A DNA stretch of 64,000 bases from Thiorhodovibrio winogradskyi (GTDB taxonomy: Bacteria > Pseudomonadota > Gammaproteobacteria > Chromatiales > Chromatiaceae). Under the pieces are notes generated by a model that made no database searches, was not told where the DNA came from, and saw only the letters and a program-made list of their open reading frames with translations. The position numbers were made by a program, and so were the translations under genes. This document shows positions 9,314-17,445 of the stretch, piece by piece. Every line of letters begins with the position of its first letter. Position 1 is the first letter of the stretch. The stretch covers positions 3,111,531 to 3,175,530 of the forward strand of contig NZ_CP121472.1 in the NCBI RefSeq assembly GCF_036208045.1. Reading direction: 5' to 3'.

Positions 9314-10615
9314 TTAAGCGCGCGCCAGCATCGGGCCGGTACGCAACCGCACGCCCAGGCAAGCGAAAAACAGCAGAATATTAATGGCGCCCACCACGAC
9401 AAATGGCGCGCGCGGATCGATGGCGTCGAATAGATGCCCGCCGACCAAGGTGATCAGCAAAATACCGACCGCGCCCGAGATGTTAAACGCCCCCAGCACT
9501 GAACCGCGACTTTCCGGCGGGGCTTCCTGCCCGATCAGCGACTGCCCACCCAAGAACACGCTAATCTGGCCAATACCCAGCAGGATATAAAAAATAATCC
9601 CATGACCAGCCAGTGGGTCATCCAGCAGCAGCAAGGATAGATTCCCAATCGCCGCCAGGACCATGCACAGGGCCAAGGCGCTGACCCGATCGATGCGGTC
9701 CATGAGTGGACCGAGAATGGGCGCCCACACCAGGGCGGAAATCTGTGCGATGACGAAAATCAGGGTGCCATTTTTCACCGCCTCTCCCGCGTCCATGCCC
9801 GCGGCCTTGCCGGCCAGGGTGCCCCAGAGGATCAGGAAGATGGCATTGACGGACTGATCGCCGCGCGCGATAAAAGCCGCGCTATAGGCCAAGGCCACAC
9901 GCGGATTGCGCGCCGCCGCGAATCCGCCCTTGAACAAGGCCATGACCGAAGGCCGCTCATCGCGGTGGGTCGGGATACCCGGTCTGAGCCCCAGCATGAC
10001 CAACACCGCCGCCAGCATGCAGAGCCCCGCGACCATCAGGTGGGTGTAAAGCCCGGCCAGCTCTCCGCTGTAGCCAGCCTTGATCAGTGCCTCGGGCATG
10101 GCGCCAAAACCCTGATTGGTGAAAACGATTCCCAAGCCACTCAGCACGCCGATGAGCGCGACCATTTTGCCACGCGATGCCTCGGCTGGATAATCGACCA
10201 GCACGGTTGACAGGGCGCCGGCGACAGCGACCACGCCAAGACCATAGATGGCACGAAAATAAAAGAGCGCGTCAACCGACTGCGCCAGAGGATAAAGCAG
10301 GTAAGTCAGCGCCAACATCAGAAACCCGATGGCATAAATGGAACGCCGCCCGATGCGGTCAATCAGAATCCCCGCGGGAAGAAAGCACAGCAGGGTAACG
10401 ATCTCGGTCAAGAACACCAGATTGCCGCTGATCCCGCCTTGCTCCGCTTCCGGCACTCCAAGATGTTCGTTCAGCACATAGGTCTGACCAACGTTGATGA
10501 AGGTCATTAATCCAATGGACAGAAAACCAGCGACGAAAAAGCTCCAGCCATGGCGCGGCAGAACACCTGGTGCAAGCTGGATGGGGCCAATACGATAGGG
10601 TGGACTGTCATTCAT
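9314..10615 (-). CDS. major facilitator superfamily transporter
   Basis: This 433-aa protein has about 12 hydrophobic segments. The MFS signature GILIDRIGRRSIYAIGF between helices 2 and 3 is clear, and a partial second copy (LMDRIDRVSAL) follows the mid-point, as expected for the family's two-fold design. The closest family type appears to be drug or metabolite exporters; the substrate cannot be read from sequence. It is alone in its orientation with the kinase gene downstream (94-base gap), which may or may not share its transcript. The 451-base region upstream should hold its promoter. Confidence 0.8.
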   Translation of the reverse strand: MNDSPPYRIGPIQLAPGVLPRHGWSFFVAGFLSIGLMTFINVGQTYVLNEHLGVPEAEQGGISGNLVFLTEIVTLLCFLPAGILIDRIGRRSIYAIGFLMLALTYLLYPLAQSVDALFYFRAIYGLGVVAVAGALSTVLVDYPAEASRGKMVALIGVLSGLGIVFTNQGFGAMPEALIKAGYSGELAGLYTHLMVAGLCMLAAVLVMLGLRPGIPTHRDERPSVMALFKGGFAAARNPRVALAYSAAFIARGDQSVNAIFLILWGTLAGKAAGMDAGEAVKNGTLIFVIAQISALVWAPILGPLMDRIDRVSALALCMVLAAIGNLSLLLLDDPLAGHGIIFYILLGIGQISVFLGGQSLIGQEAPPESRGSVLGAFNISGAVGILLITLVGGHLFDAIDPRAPFVVVGAINILLFFACLGVRLRTGPMLARA

Positions 10616-11066
10616 GGTTGGGAGAGCCAGTGATGATGGTTATGCCTTGAATGCCCAAAAAAATTTTATTTTCAGGTGCTTGGAAACATCCTCGGAAGCT
10701 TGCCAGACGACGATCACGGGAGACGCCGTGACTTCGCCCCACCTCCAGCCTGTCCCCACCTCAAACAAGGTTCCAGAACAAAGCCGCGGACGCGGCAGAT
10801 TACCCCGAGCGTCGGGTTGCGGCAAATCCGCCTTGCAGGGTGCGCGCTCCACCAACCAATACGCCGCCGCGACGTGCGGGCTACCAGCCAGGCGCGGGCT
10901 CGCGCCAGCCAGTCGGCAAAGGAATTCCCTTTAGTTGGTGTTAGAATCGCTCTCGGCTCAGCACCAAGGGGCGGTGGGTTGGCGGCATCATTGCCTCGGC
11001 CTTGGCCCCTCTGCCGTGCTCTGCCTCTCGCACGCTTACCCACCACACCAACAAGAGGACACTATC
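10616..11066. other. intergenic region without a recognisable gene
   Basis: These 451 bases separate the divergent MFS gene and the small membrane-protein gene. Open frames on both strands have no domain character. A caaaaaaattttatttt stretch lies at about 10657-10673, the only AT-rich part, and could contain the MFS promoter. I see no RNA gene or clear terminator. Confidence 0.4.
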
Positions 11067-11222
11067 ATGGGCATGCTGATACTCATTTTGTTCTGCGTGG
11101 CTGCCGGCGCCTTCATTGGCTGGAATGTTCCGCAACCGGAAGCCGCCAGAAAACTCCAAGATCAAGTGCTCAAACTCCTTGGCCAATCCAAAACGGACAA
11201 CAGGGACTCCGACAATCAATAG
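11067..11222 (+). CDS. small single-helix membrane protein, 51 aa
   Basis: ATG 11067 is preceded by AAGAGGA 8 bases upstream, a good ribosome site, and opens a 51-codon frame ending in TAG. Residues 3-18 (MLILILFCVAAGAFIGWN) form one membrane helix with a small-residue face. A short amphipathic segment (AARKLQDQVLKLL) and an Asn/Asp-rich tail follow. I do not recognise a named family. The start signal, the helix, and its position 100 bases upstream of lptM on the same strand support it being real. It may be the first gene of the lptM-lysA-dapF-xerC run. Confidence 0.6.
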   Translation: MGMLILILFCVAAGAFIGWNVPQPEAARKLQDQVLKLLGQSKTDNRDSDNQ

Positions 11223-11323
11223 GTGCACATGCACGCGCTCGGACTGCCGCGCGCAAAGCTGTAGCGAGCCCGAGTAGCTCAACGCCAACACCCAAGTTTC
11301 ACATTCGTTCAGGATCAAGACTC

Positions 11324-11512
11324 ATGACAATCAGGCCCCCCGCGCACTCCTATCCGCCAAGGTTACCCGCAACCCCTGGCACCTTTGCGCGGGCGGGTCT
11401 GTTTTTCCTGCTGGTGGTGGTGCTCTCGGCCTGCGGCCAAAAGGGCGATCTCTATCTGCCCGACCCCAAGGCGCCGAAGGTGCCCGCACCCGACCCACTC
11501 AGCCAGTCGTAA
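11324..11512 (+). CDS. lptM: LptM (YifL)-type small lipoprotein
   Basis: This 62-aa lipoprotein has a hydrophobic signal peptide ending in the lipobox LSAC (Cys37) followed by GQKGDLYLPD, the conserved LptM mature sequence. In E. coli LptM helps assemble the LptDE lipopolysaccharide translocon in the outer membrane. The gene sits 18 bases upstream of lysA, the usual order in gammaproteobacteria. The N-terminal region before the hydrophobic core is longer than usual (about 24 residues); a start nearer the core has no better ATG, so ATG 11324 is kept. Confidence 0.85.
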   Translation: MTIRPPAHSYPPRLPATPGTFARAGLFFLLVVVLSACGQKGDLYLPDPKAPKVPAPDPLSQS

Positions 11513-11530
11513 TCGCATTACAACCGTCGC

Positions 11531-12871
11531 ATGGATGACTTTATCCGCAAAGCCGGCGACCTCCATGCCGAGGCCGTGCCGCTGCAAGCCATTGCCGAGC
11601 GCCATGGCACTCCCTGCTATGTCTATTCCCGCGCCACGCTGGAGCGCCACTGGCGCGCCTTCGATGCCGCCTTGGCCGGGCGCGATCATCTGATCTGCTT
11701 CGCGGTCAAGGCCAATTCCAATCTCGCCGTGCTTGATGTGCTGGCGCGCCTGGGCTCGGGCTTCGACATCGTCTCGGTCGGCGAACTGGAGCGGGTTCTG
11801 GCCGCGGGCGGCGACCCCCGGCGGGTGGTCTTCTCCGGCGTCGGCAAGCGCCGGGACGAGATCCAACGCGCGCTTGAGGTGGGCATCCACTGCTTCAACG
11901 TGGAGTCCCCGGCCGAGCTTGCTCGCATCGATGCCATAGCTCGCGCCCAGGGACGGGTCGCGCCCGTGTCGCTGCGCGTCAACCCGGATGTCGACGCCGG
12001 CACTCATCCCTACACTGCCACCGGTCTGGCCGAGAACAAGTTCGGCATCGCCATCGGGGAGGCCCTCGCCGTTTACCAGCAAGCGGCCGCATTGTCCGGG
12101 GTGCGGGTGGTCGGCATCGACTGCCACATCGGCTCCCAACTCACCGAACTCGCGCCCTTTGTCGCCGCGCTCGAGCGGGTGCTGGCATTGGCCGACGAAC
12201 TCGAGCACCTTGACATCGGGATTGAACACCTGGATCTCGGCGGCGGCCTGGGCGTGCGTTATATTGATGAGCAACCGCCCTCGCCCGCCGCTTATGTCAG
12301 CGCCCTGCTTGAGCGCCTCGGCGAGCGCCCCTACCGGATATTGCTCGAGCCCGGACGCGCCATCGCCGCCAACGCCGGTGTTCTGCTCACCCGGGTTGAG
12401 CATCTGAAACGCAATGGCGAGCGCAAATTCGCTATTGTGGATGCGGCCATGAACGACCTGATCCGCCCCGCTTTGTATCAGGCGCGCCAAGAGATCGTCC
12501 CGGTTCGCGCGCATGACGGCGACAGCCCAGGCCTGAGCCCAAGCCAGAGCCCAGATGCGAACGCCAATGAAAACCGCGATGAGAACCCCGATGAGCATCG
12601 GGGCCAGCTCCAACGCGTCGATCTGGTCGGGCCAGTATGTGAAACCGGGGATTTCCTTGGCAAGGCACGCGAGCTTGCGCTGGCAGAGGGCGATCTGCTC
12701 GCGGTGCGCTCAAGCGGCGCCTATGGCTTTGTGATGAGCTCAAACTACAACAGCCGCCCGCGCGCGCCCGAGGTGATGGTCGATGGCGACCAGATGCATC
12801 TGGTGCGCGAGCGCGAGCGCCTTGCTGATCTCTTTGCTGGCGAATCCTGCCTGCCACCCGCGCCAGACTGA
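11531..12871 (+). CDS. lysA: diaminopimelate decarboxylase
   Basis: This 446-aa PLP enzyme makes L-lysine from meso-diaminopimelate. The PLP lysine is K60 in CFAVKANSN. IDCHIGSQ, the GGGLG phosphate-binding turn and GPVCETGDFLG with the active-site Cys at the C-terminal end are all present. The protein is about 25-30 residues longer than usual because of an Asn/Asp/Ser/Pro-rich insertion near residues 327-358, just before VDLVGPVCE. It lies outside the catalytic motifs and is probably a surface loop. dapF, one gene away, supplies its substrate. Confidence 0.93.
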   Translation: MDDFIRKAGDLHAEAVPLQAIAERHGTPCYVYSRATLERHWRAFDAALAGRDHLICFAVKANSNLAVLDVLARLGSGFDIVSVGELERVLAAGGDPRRVVFSGVGKRRDEIQRALEVGIHCFNVESPAELARIDAIARAQGRVAPVSLRVNPDVDAGTHPYTATGLAENKFGIAIGEALAVYQQAAALSGVRVVGIDCHIGSQLTELAPFVAALERVLALADELEHLDIGIEHLDLGGGLGVRYIDEQPPSPAAYVSALLERLGERPYRILLEPGRAIAANAGVLLTRVEHLKRNGERKFAIVDAAMNDLIRPALYQARQEIVPVRAHDGDSPGLSPSQSPDANANENRDENPDEHRGQLQRVDLVGPVCETGDFLGKARELALAEGDLLAVRSSGAYGFVMSSNYNSRPRAPEVMVDGDQMHLVRERERLADLFAGESCLPPAPD

Positions 12872-12960
12872 ACCCATCCACCCAAGCCCATCCGCCCAGC
12901 CTCTAGCCGCCCGGGCCCAGCCGCCCAGCCCATCCGTCACAAGCCTTATTCCTGTCGATC

Positions 12961-13671
12961 ATGCAGCGTCGCCCCGAACCCGAACTCATGGACACCGCCC
13001 TGCAGGCCACGGCCTATGCGCGAGCGGATTTTCGCCACTCGAACGACTTATTCATGCGCCTGCTCGAACAGCACTGGCCCGAGCGCGGCCCGGCCCGGCG
13101 TGACGGCTGCAAGGCCATTGATCTTGGCTGCGGGCCAGCGGACATTGTGCTGCGTTTTCTGCGCGCCTGGCCCAAGGCTGAATGTACCGCCGTCGATGGC
13201 GCCGCCGCCATGCTGGCCGAGGCCCAACGCCTGCTCGACGCGGCTGAGGATGTTCACTCCCGTGCGCGGCTGGTGCAGGCAAGCATTCCCGACCCAAGCC
13301 TTGGGCAGCAGTGCTTTGATCTGATGCTGTCCAACAGCCTGCTGCATCACCTGCATCAACCCGAGGTGCTCTGGAACAGCCTCGGGCAGCTAGGTCGTCC
13401 TGGCGCCTTTGTCCTGGTCATGGACCTGATGCGCCCGCCCGAGCCGAGTTGGGTCGAGGCGCTGATTCAAACCTATGCCGCCAATGAACCCGAGGTGCTG
13501 CGAGCGGATTTTCGCCAGTCACTGCGTGCCGCCTTCGAGCCGGCCGAGGTGCAGGCGCAATTGCGCGACGCCGGCCTTGCCGACGCGCTCGAGGTGCGGG
13601 TGGTCAGTGATCGTCATCTTGCCGTTTGGGGCCAATTGCCAAATCGATGCGACCGGAATGTGGCTGCCTGA
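12961..13671 (+). CDS. class I SAM-dependent methyltransferase
   Basis: This 236-aa protein has the Rossmann SAM-binding motif I IDLGCGPADI (about residues 53-62), an acidic end of strand 2 (TAVDGAAAM), and a motif IV-like segment FDLMLSNSLLHHL. The arrangement is that of small-molecule or UbiE-like methyltransferases; the acceptor cannot be predicted. It lies between lysA and dapF, 89 bases after lysA. That gap carries a repetitive run of cagccgcccagcc-like sequence. An alternative start is Met10 (MDTALQ). A perfect 18-base repeat occurs twice within the gene, exactly 480 bases apart. Confidence 0.75.
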   Translation: MQRRPEPELMDTALQATAYARADFRHSNDLFMRLLEQHWPERGPARRDGCKAIDLGCGPADIVLRFLRAWPKAECTAVDGAAAMLAEAQRLLDAAEDVHSRARLVQASIPDPSLGQQCFDLMLSNSLLHHLHQPEVLWNSLGQLGRPGAFVLVMDLMRPPEPSWVEALIQTYAANEPEVLRADFRQSLRAAFEPAEVQAQLRDAGLADALEVRVVSDRHLAVWGQLPNRCDRNVAA

Positions 13672-13728
13672 ATGGGAGTTCCTGAAGGAGGAGTGCCCGC
13701 ATGGGGATGTTTGAATGAGAGAGTGGGA

Positions 13729-14559
13729 ATGCGCTTAAAATTCACCAAAATGCACGGACTGGGAAATGACTTCGTCGTCATCGACGCCATCAACCAGCAG
13801 GTCGCCATGACCGCGGAACTGACCCGCCGGCTGGCTGACCGCCGCCGTGGTGTCGGCTGCGACCAACTGCTGCTGGTCGAGCCGCCCAAAACACCCACGA
13901 CCGACTTCCACTACCGCATCTTCAATGCCGATGGCTCCGAAGTCGGCCAATGTGGCAATGGCGCGCGCTGTTTCGCGCGTTTTGTTCATGACAAGGGCCT
14001 GACCGACGAGCGCCGGCTGCAAGTCGGCACCAAAAGCGGTCTGCTGGAGCTCTACCTGCTCGACGACGGTCAGGTGCGGGTCGACATGGGCCTGCCGCGG
14101 TTCGAACCCCGGGCTATTCCTTTTCTGACCGATCAGCGCGCGCCGGCTTACAATCATGGTACCGGCCTTCAGTCCCGGCGCATTGGCGTGGTCTCCATGG
14201 GCAACCCCCATGTGGTGGTCCCGGTGGACGATCTCGCGAGCGCACCCGTGACCACCCTGGGACCCGAGATCGAAAACTCGCCGCTCTTTCCACAGCGCAC
14301 CAATGTCGGCTTCATGCAGGTGTTCGACGACGAGCACATCGGCCTGCGCGTTTGGGAACGTGGCGCCGGCGAAACCCAAGCCTGCGGCAGCGGCGCCTGC
14401 GCCGCCATGGTAATCGGCCGCCTGTGGGGCGAACTGGGCGAGGACGTGCGGGTCACCCTGCCCGGCGGCGATCTCATCGTGCGCTGGCCCGGACACCAGG
14501 AAACTGTCACCATGACCGGTCCGGCCTGCCTGGTCTTTGACGGAGAAATAAACTTATGA
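13729..14559 (+). CDS. dapF: diaminopimelate epimerase
   Basis: This 276-aa enzyme interconverts LL- and meso-diaminopimelate for lysine and peptidoglycan synthesis. Both catalytic cysteines are present: C75 in GQCGNGARC and C219 in QACGSGAC. I chose ATG 13729 because MRLKFTKMHGLGNDF is the standard N-terminus and a GA-rich ribosome site lies just upstream; the frame is open 57 bases further but without family similarity. Its stop overlaps the next start (ATGA), so it is coupled to the DUF484 gene. Confidence 0.95.
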   Translation: MRLKFTKMHGLGNDFVVIDAINQQVAMTAELTRRLADRRRGVGCDQLLLVEPPKTPTTDFHYRIFNADGSEVGQCGNGARCFARFVHDKGLTDERRLQVGTKSGLLELYLLDDGQVRVDMGLPRFEPRAIPFLTDQRAPAYNHGTGLQSRRIGVVSMGNPHVVVPVDDLASAPVTTLGPEIENSPLFPQRTNVGFMQVFDDEHIGLRVWERGAGETQACGSGACAAMVIGRLWGELGEDVRVTLPGGDLIVRWPGHQETVTMTGPACLVFDGEINL

Positions 14560-15284
14560 CGCCTGATTCCGCACCAGATGACACCATGACCGAGGCCATG
14601 GCCGTCGCTTATCTGGATCAGCATCCGGACTTGCTGCTGCGCCATCCGCGGCTGCTGATCAAGATGGACATTCCCCATGGTCGCGATGGCGTCGTCTCCC
14701 TGGTTGAGCGGCAACTAGCAATGCTGCGCGAACAAATCGCCCAGGAGCGCCAACGCCTCGTCTGCCTGGTCGAGCGCGCGCGTGAGTATGAGTCCCTGTC
14801 CAAGCATCTGCACGAGTTGACCACTAAGCTGATCCTGGCTCGCAGTGTCAAGCACGTCGAGGACATTCTGGATATGGAACTGCGGATTGAGTTTGGCGCC
14901 GAGGCAGTCGCCTTGCTGCCATCCCCGCTAACGGACGAGCCCCAGAGCGATCCACCTACACATGCGCCGAAAGATTCCCGAGACAATGTACCCCGCACCC
15001 GGACCACGGCGACCACGGGCATCGATAAACTCGTCGAGCTTGACCACTGTCAATGCGGACCGCTGACCCCGGACCAATACACTGAGTTGTTCGGCGGCCA
15101 GGCGGACCATTTGCGTTCGGCGGCACTGATCCCGCTGCGCGGCCCCAAAATGCACGGACTGCTCGCCATTGCCAGTCGCGATCCAGATCACTTCACCGCC
15201 GACATGGGCACGGTCGCACTGGAGCGCCTCGCAGACATCATCAGCGCCAAGCTGATCGAGCTTGCGCTCGCGCACCATGACTGA
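14556..15284 (+). CDS. DUF484 family protein
   Basis: This 242-aa protein is of the DUF484 (YigA-like) family. It has the N-terminal VAYLDQHPDLLLRHPRLL, a short coiled coil (LVERQLAMLREQIAQERQRL), and a GAF-like C-terminal domain. In gammaproteobacteria it sits between dapF and xerC, as here, but its function is not established. The gene overlaps dapF by 4 bases and xerC by 8 bases (ATGACTGA), so the three are translated as a block. A Pro/Asp-rich stretch of about 25 residues near residue 130 separates the two halves. Confidence 0.85.
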   Translation: MTPDSAPDDTMTEAMAVAYLDQHPDLLLRHPRLLIKMDIPHGRDGVVSLVERQLAMLREQIAQERQRLVCLVERAREYESLSKHLHELTTKLILARSVKHVEDILDMELRIEFGAEAVALLPSPLTDEPQSDPPTHAPKDSRDNVPRTRTTATTGIDKLVELDHCQCGPLTPDQYTELFGGQADHLRSAALIPLRGPKMHGLLAIASRDPDHFTADMGTVALERLADIISAKLIELALAHHD

Positions 15285-16260
15285 AACCGCCCGCGCACTG
15301 CTTGAGCGCTTTCTGAGTCACCTCGCCAACGAGCGCCGGCTCTCGCCTCATACCCTGGATGCCTACCGGCGCGACCTCGAACGTGTTCTGGCCTGGTACC
15401 AAGGCCTGCAACCCGAGGCCAACTGGCCGGCATTACAGGAGCGCGATGTCCGCGCCTATCTAGCCATACGCCATCGCCAGGGCCATGCCGGTCATACCCT
15501 GGCGCGCGAACTCTCCGCCCTGCGCCGGCTCTTTGTTTACCTAATGCGTGAGCTGATCGTCGAGCACAATCCCGCCCAGGGTGTGCGCGCCCCAAAACAG
15601 GCGCGGGTGCTGCCAAAAACCCTGGATGCCGACCGCCTGAGCGCCATGCTTGACGCCGAGGCCAGCTCAGGCGCTGGCCATGGTGCGGACACTGAGGTTT
15701 GCGGCACTGGCACTGGCACCGCGACACCATCGACCCTATACTCAGATCCGCTCAACCTGCGCGATACCGCCATGGTCGAGCTGTTGTATTCATCCGGCCT
15801 GCGCCTGGCAGAGTTGGTCTCCATCGACATCCGCGACATCAACCCGCGCGACCCCTTGCTGACCATCACCGGCAAGGGTTCCAAAACCCGTTGCGTTCCC
15901 ATTGGCCGCCAGGCCCTGAAAGCCATCGCGGACTGGATGAGGGTGCGCGGTCAATTCGCCGACAGCGATGAGCCAGCGCTGTTCGTCAGCTCGCGAGGTC
16001 AGCGCATTCATCCGCGCACCGTCCAGCAACGCCTGCGCCAGTGGGCCATTGCCCGCCACTCAGACACCCCGCTGCACCCGCACATGCTGCGCCATTCCTT
16101 CGCCAGCCATCTGCTGGAATCCTCCGGCGACCTGCGCGCGGTGCAGGAACTCCTTGGCCATGCCGACATCAGCACCACCCAGATCTACACCCATCTCGAT
16201 TTCCAGCACCTAGCGCGCGTTTACGACCAGGCGCATCCGCGCGCCAAGCGCAAGAAATAG
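15277..16260 (+). CDS. xerC: tyrosine recombinase XerC
   Basis: This 327-aa recombinase resolves chromosome dimers at dif together with XerD. The N-terminal SAM-like domain ([15 protein letters not shown]) is followed by the catalytic domain with Arg in [36 protein letters not shown] with the conserved His, and the nucleophile Tyr. ATG 15277 overlaps the upstream stop and gives [13 protein letters not shown]. The protein is about 27 residues longer than typical XerC because of a Gly/Thr/Ala-rich insertion near residues 129-155 (containing GTGTGTAT), placed between the two domains where a flexible linker is tolerated. Confidence 0.92.
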   Translation: MTETARALLERFLSHLANERRLSPHTLDAYRRDLERVLAWYQGLQPEANWPALQERDVRAYLAIRHRQGHAGHTLARELSALRRLFVYLMRELIVEHNPAQGVRAPKQARVLPKTLDADRLSAMLDAEASSGAGHGADTEVCGTGTGTATPSTLYSDPLNLRDTAMVELLYSSGLRLAELVSIDIRDINPRDPLLTITGKGSKTRCVPIGRQALKAIADWMRVRGQFADSDEPALFVSSRGQRIHPRTVQQRLRQWAIARHSDTPLHPHMLRHSFASHLLESSGDLRAVQELLGHADISTTQIYTHLDFQHLARVYDQAHPRAKRKK

Positions 16261-16290
16261 GCTTACCTAACGAGGACGGCACTCGCTACG

Positions 16291-17433
16291 GTGTTGAAAG
16301 GATCGACAGAGACTAGCCCGGCCATGAACGCAGGGACACCGCGCCAGGCCAAAGGCCCGGTGAGCCTATCGCTGGCGTTGGCCCTGGCGTTGGCGCTTAT
16401 AGTGACCTTATGGATGCTTTCTGGCACGCTCAACCAAAGCACACCCGAGCAGCAGACACCAGAAAACGACAGCACGCAGACCCCTGCCCCCTTGCGGGTG
16501 CTGGTCATCGACAGCCAGGCGCGGCCCATTGCCCAGGAGATCGCCTTACAGGGGCAGCTCGAACCGTGGCGGCGGGTGAGGCTGCGTGCCCAGGTCGAGG
16601 GACAGGTGACAGCGCTACCGGTGCAAAAGGGCGCCTGGGTCGAAGCCGACACCCTGCTGGTTGAATTGGCCGAGGATGACCGCCCGGCGCAGCTCGCCCG
16701 GGCGCAGGCCGATGTGGCCGCGCGCGAACTGGAAGTGTCAGCATCGGAAACCCTGGGTCAAAGGGGCATGCAGGCGCAAACCCAGACCAAGTCAGCCCAG
16801 GCCGAGCTGGCCCGCGCCCGCGCCGAGGCCAAGCGCCTGCAGCTGGAGATCGAGCGGTTGGCAATACGCGCGCCCTTTGCCGGCGTGGTCGAACGCCGCG
16901 ACCTTGAGCTTGGCAGCCTGCTGCAACATGGGGATGACATTCTGGAGCTGGTCGACAATTCCCGCCTGAAGGCCACGGCCCAGGTGCCACAACAGCGCGC
17001 TGGCGCGCTCGCCATCGGCCAAGCCGTGGCGGTCGAACTCCTCGATGGCACTCAGGCACAAGGCCGCCTGATATACATCTCCCGAGTGGCGGATGAAAAA
17101 ACCCGCGCGTTCCGCATCGAGGCCGAGGTGCCCAATCCAGAACGGCGCCTTGCCAGCGGCCTCAGCATTGAGATGCGCGTTCGCACCGGCGAGATGGACG
17201 GACATTTTCTCTCTCCCGCCGTCCTCACCTTAAACGACCAGGGTGAGATCGGCGTGCGCACTCTCGATGCGCGGGACCGGGTGCATTTTGTCCCCGTAGA
17301 TCTCCTGCGCACCGAATCCGACGGCCTGTGGGTCTCGGGCCTGCCCGCCACGGCGCGCATCATCACGCGCGGTCAAGGCTTTGTCAGCGAGGGCGAGCAG
17401 GTTGAGCCAGTCCTGCAAGAGAAGGGTTCCTGA
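16291..17433 (+). CDS. RND efflux periplasmic adaptor (membrane fusion protein)
   Basis: This protein of about 380 aa has an N-terminal membrane anchor ([20 protein letters not shown]), the barrel-sandwich halves ([20 protein letters not shown] and [14 protein letters not shown]) flanking a short alpha-hairpin rich in Ala/Gln, then beta-barrel domains. This is the HlyD/AcrA-type adaptor that links an RND pump to an outer-membrane channel. GTG 16291 is used; ATG 16324 is an equally possible start. It precedes its RND partner by 12 bases, forming one operon. No TolC-type gene is nearby, so the channel must be encoded elsewhere. Confidence 0.85.
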   Translation: MLKGSTETSPAMNAGTPRQAKGPVSLSLALALALALIVTLWMLSGTLNQSTPEQQTPENDSTQTPAPLRVLVIDSQARPIAQEIALQGQLEPWRRVRLRAQVEGQVTALPVQKGAWVEADTLLVELAEDDRPAQLARAQADVAARELEVSASETLGQRGMQAQTQTKSAQAELARARAEAKRLQLEIERLAIRAPFAGVVERRDLELGSLLQHGDDILELVDNSRLKATAQVPQQRAGALAIGQAVAVELLDGTQAQGRLIYISRVADEKTRAFRIEAEVPNPERRLASGLSIEMRVRTGEMDGHFLSPAVLTLNDQGEIGVRTLDARDRVHFVPVDLLRTESDGLWVSGLPATARIITRGQGFVSEGEQVEPVLQEKGS

Positions 17434-17445
17434 GCGAACTATCCC

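Noticed and set aside
10714-11046. A possible frataxin-like or other gene upstream of lptM on the minus strand
   Set aside because: The translation is Arg/Gly/Pro-rich with no conserved motif.
11363-12613. A 416-codon open frame antisense to lysA
   Set aside because: LysA is unmistakable on the other strand; the antisense frame is a composition artefact.
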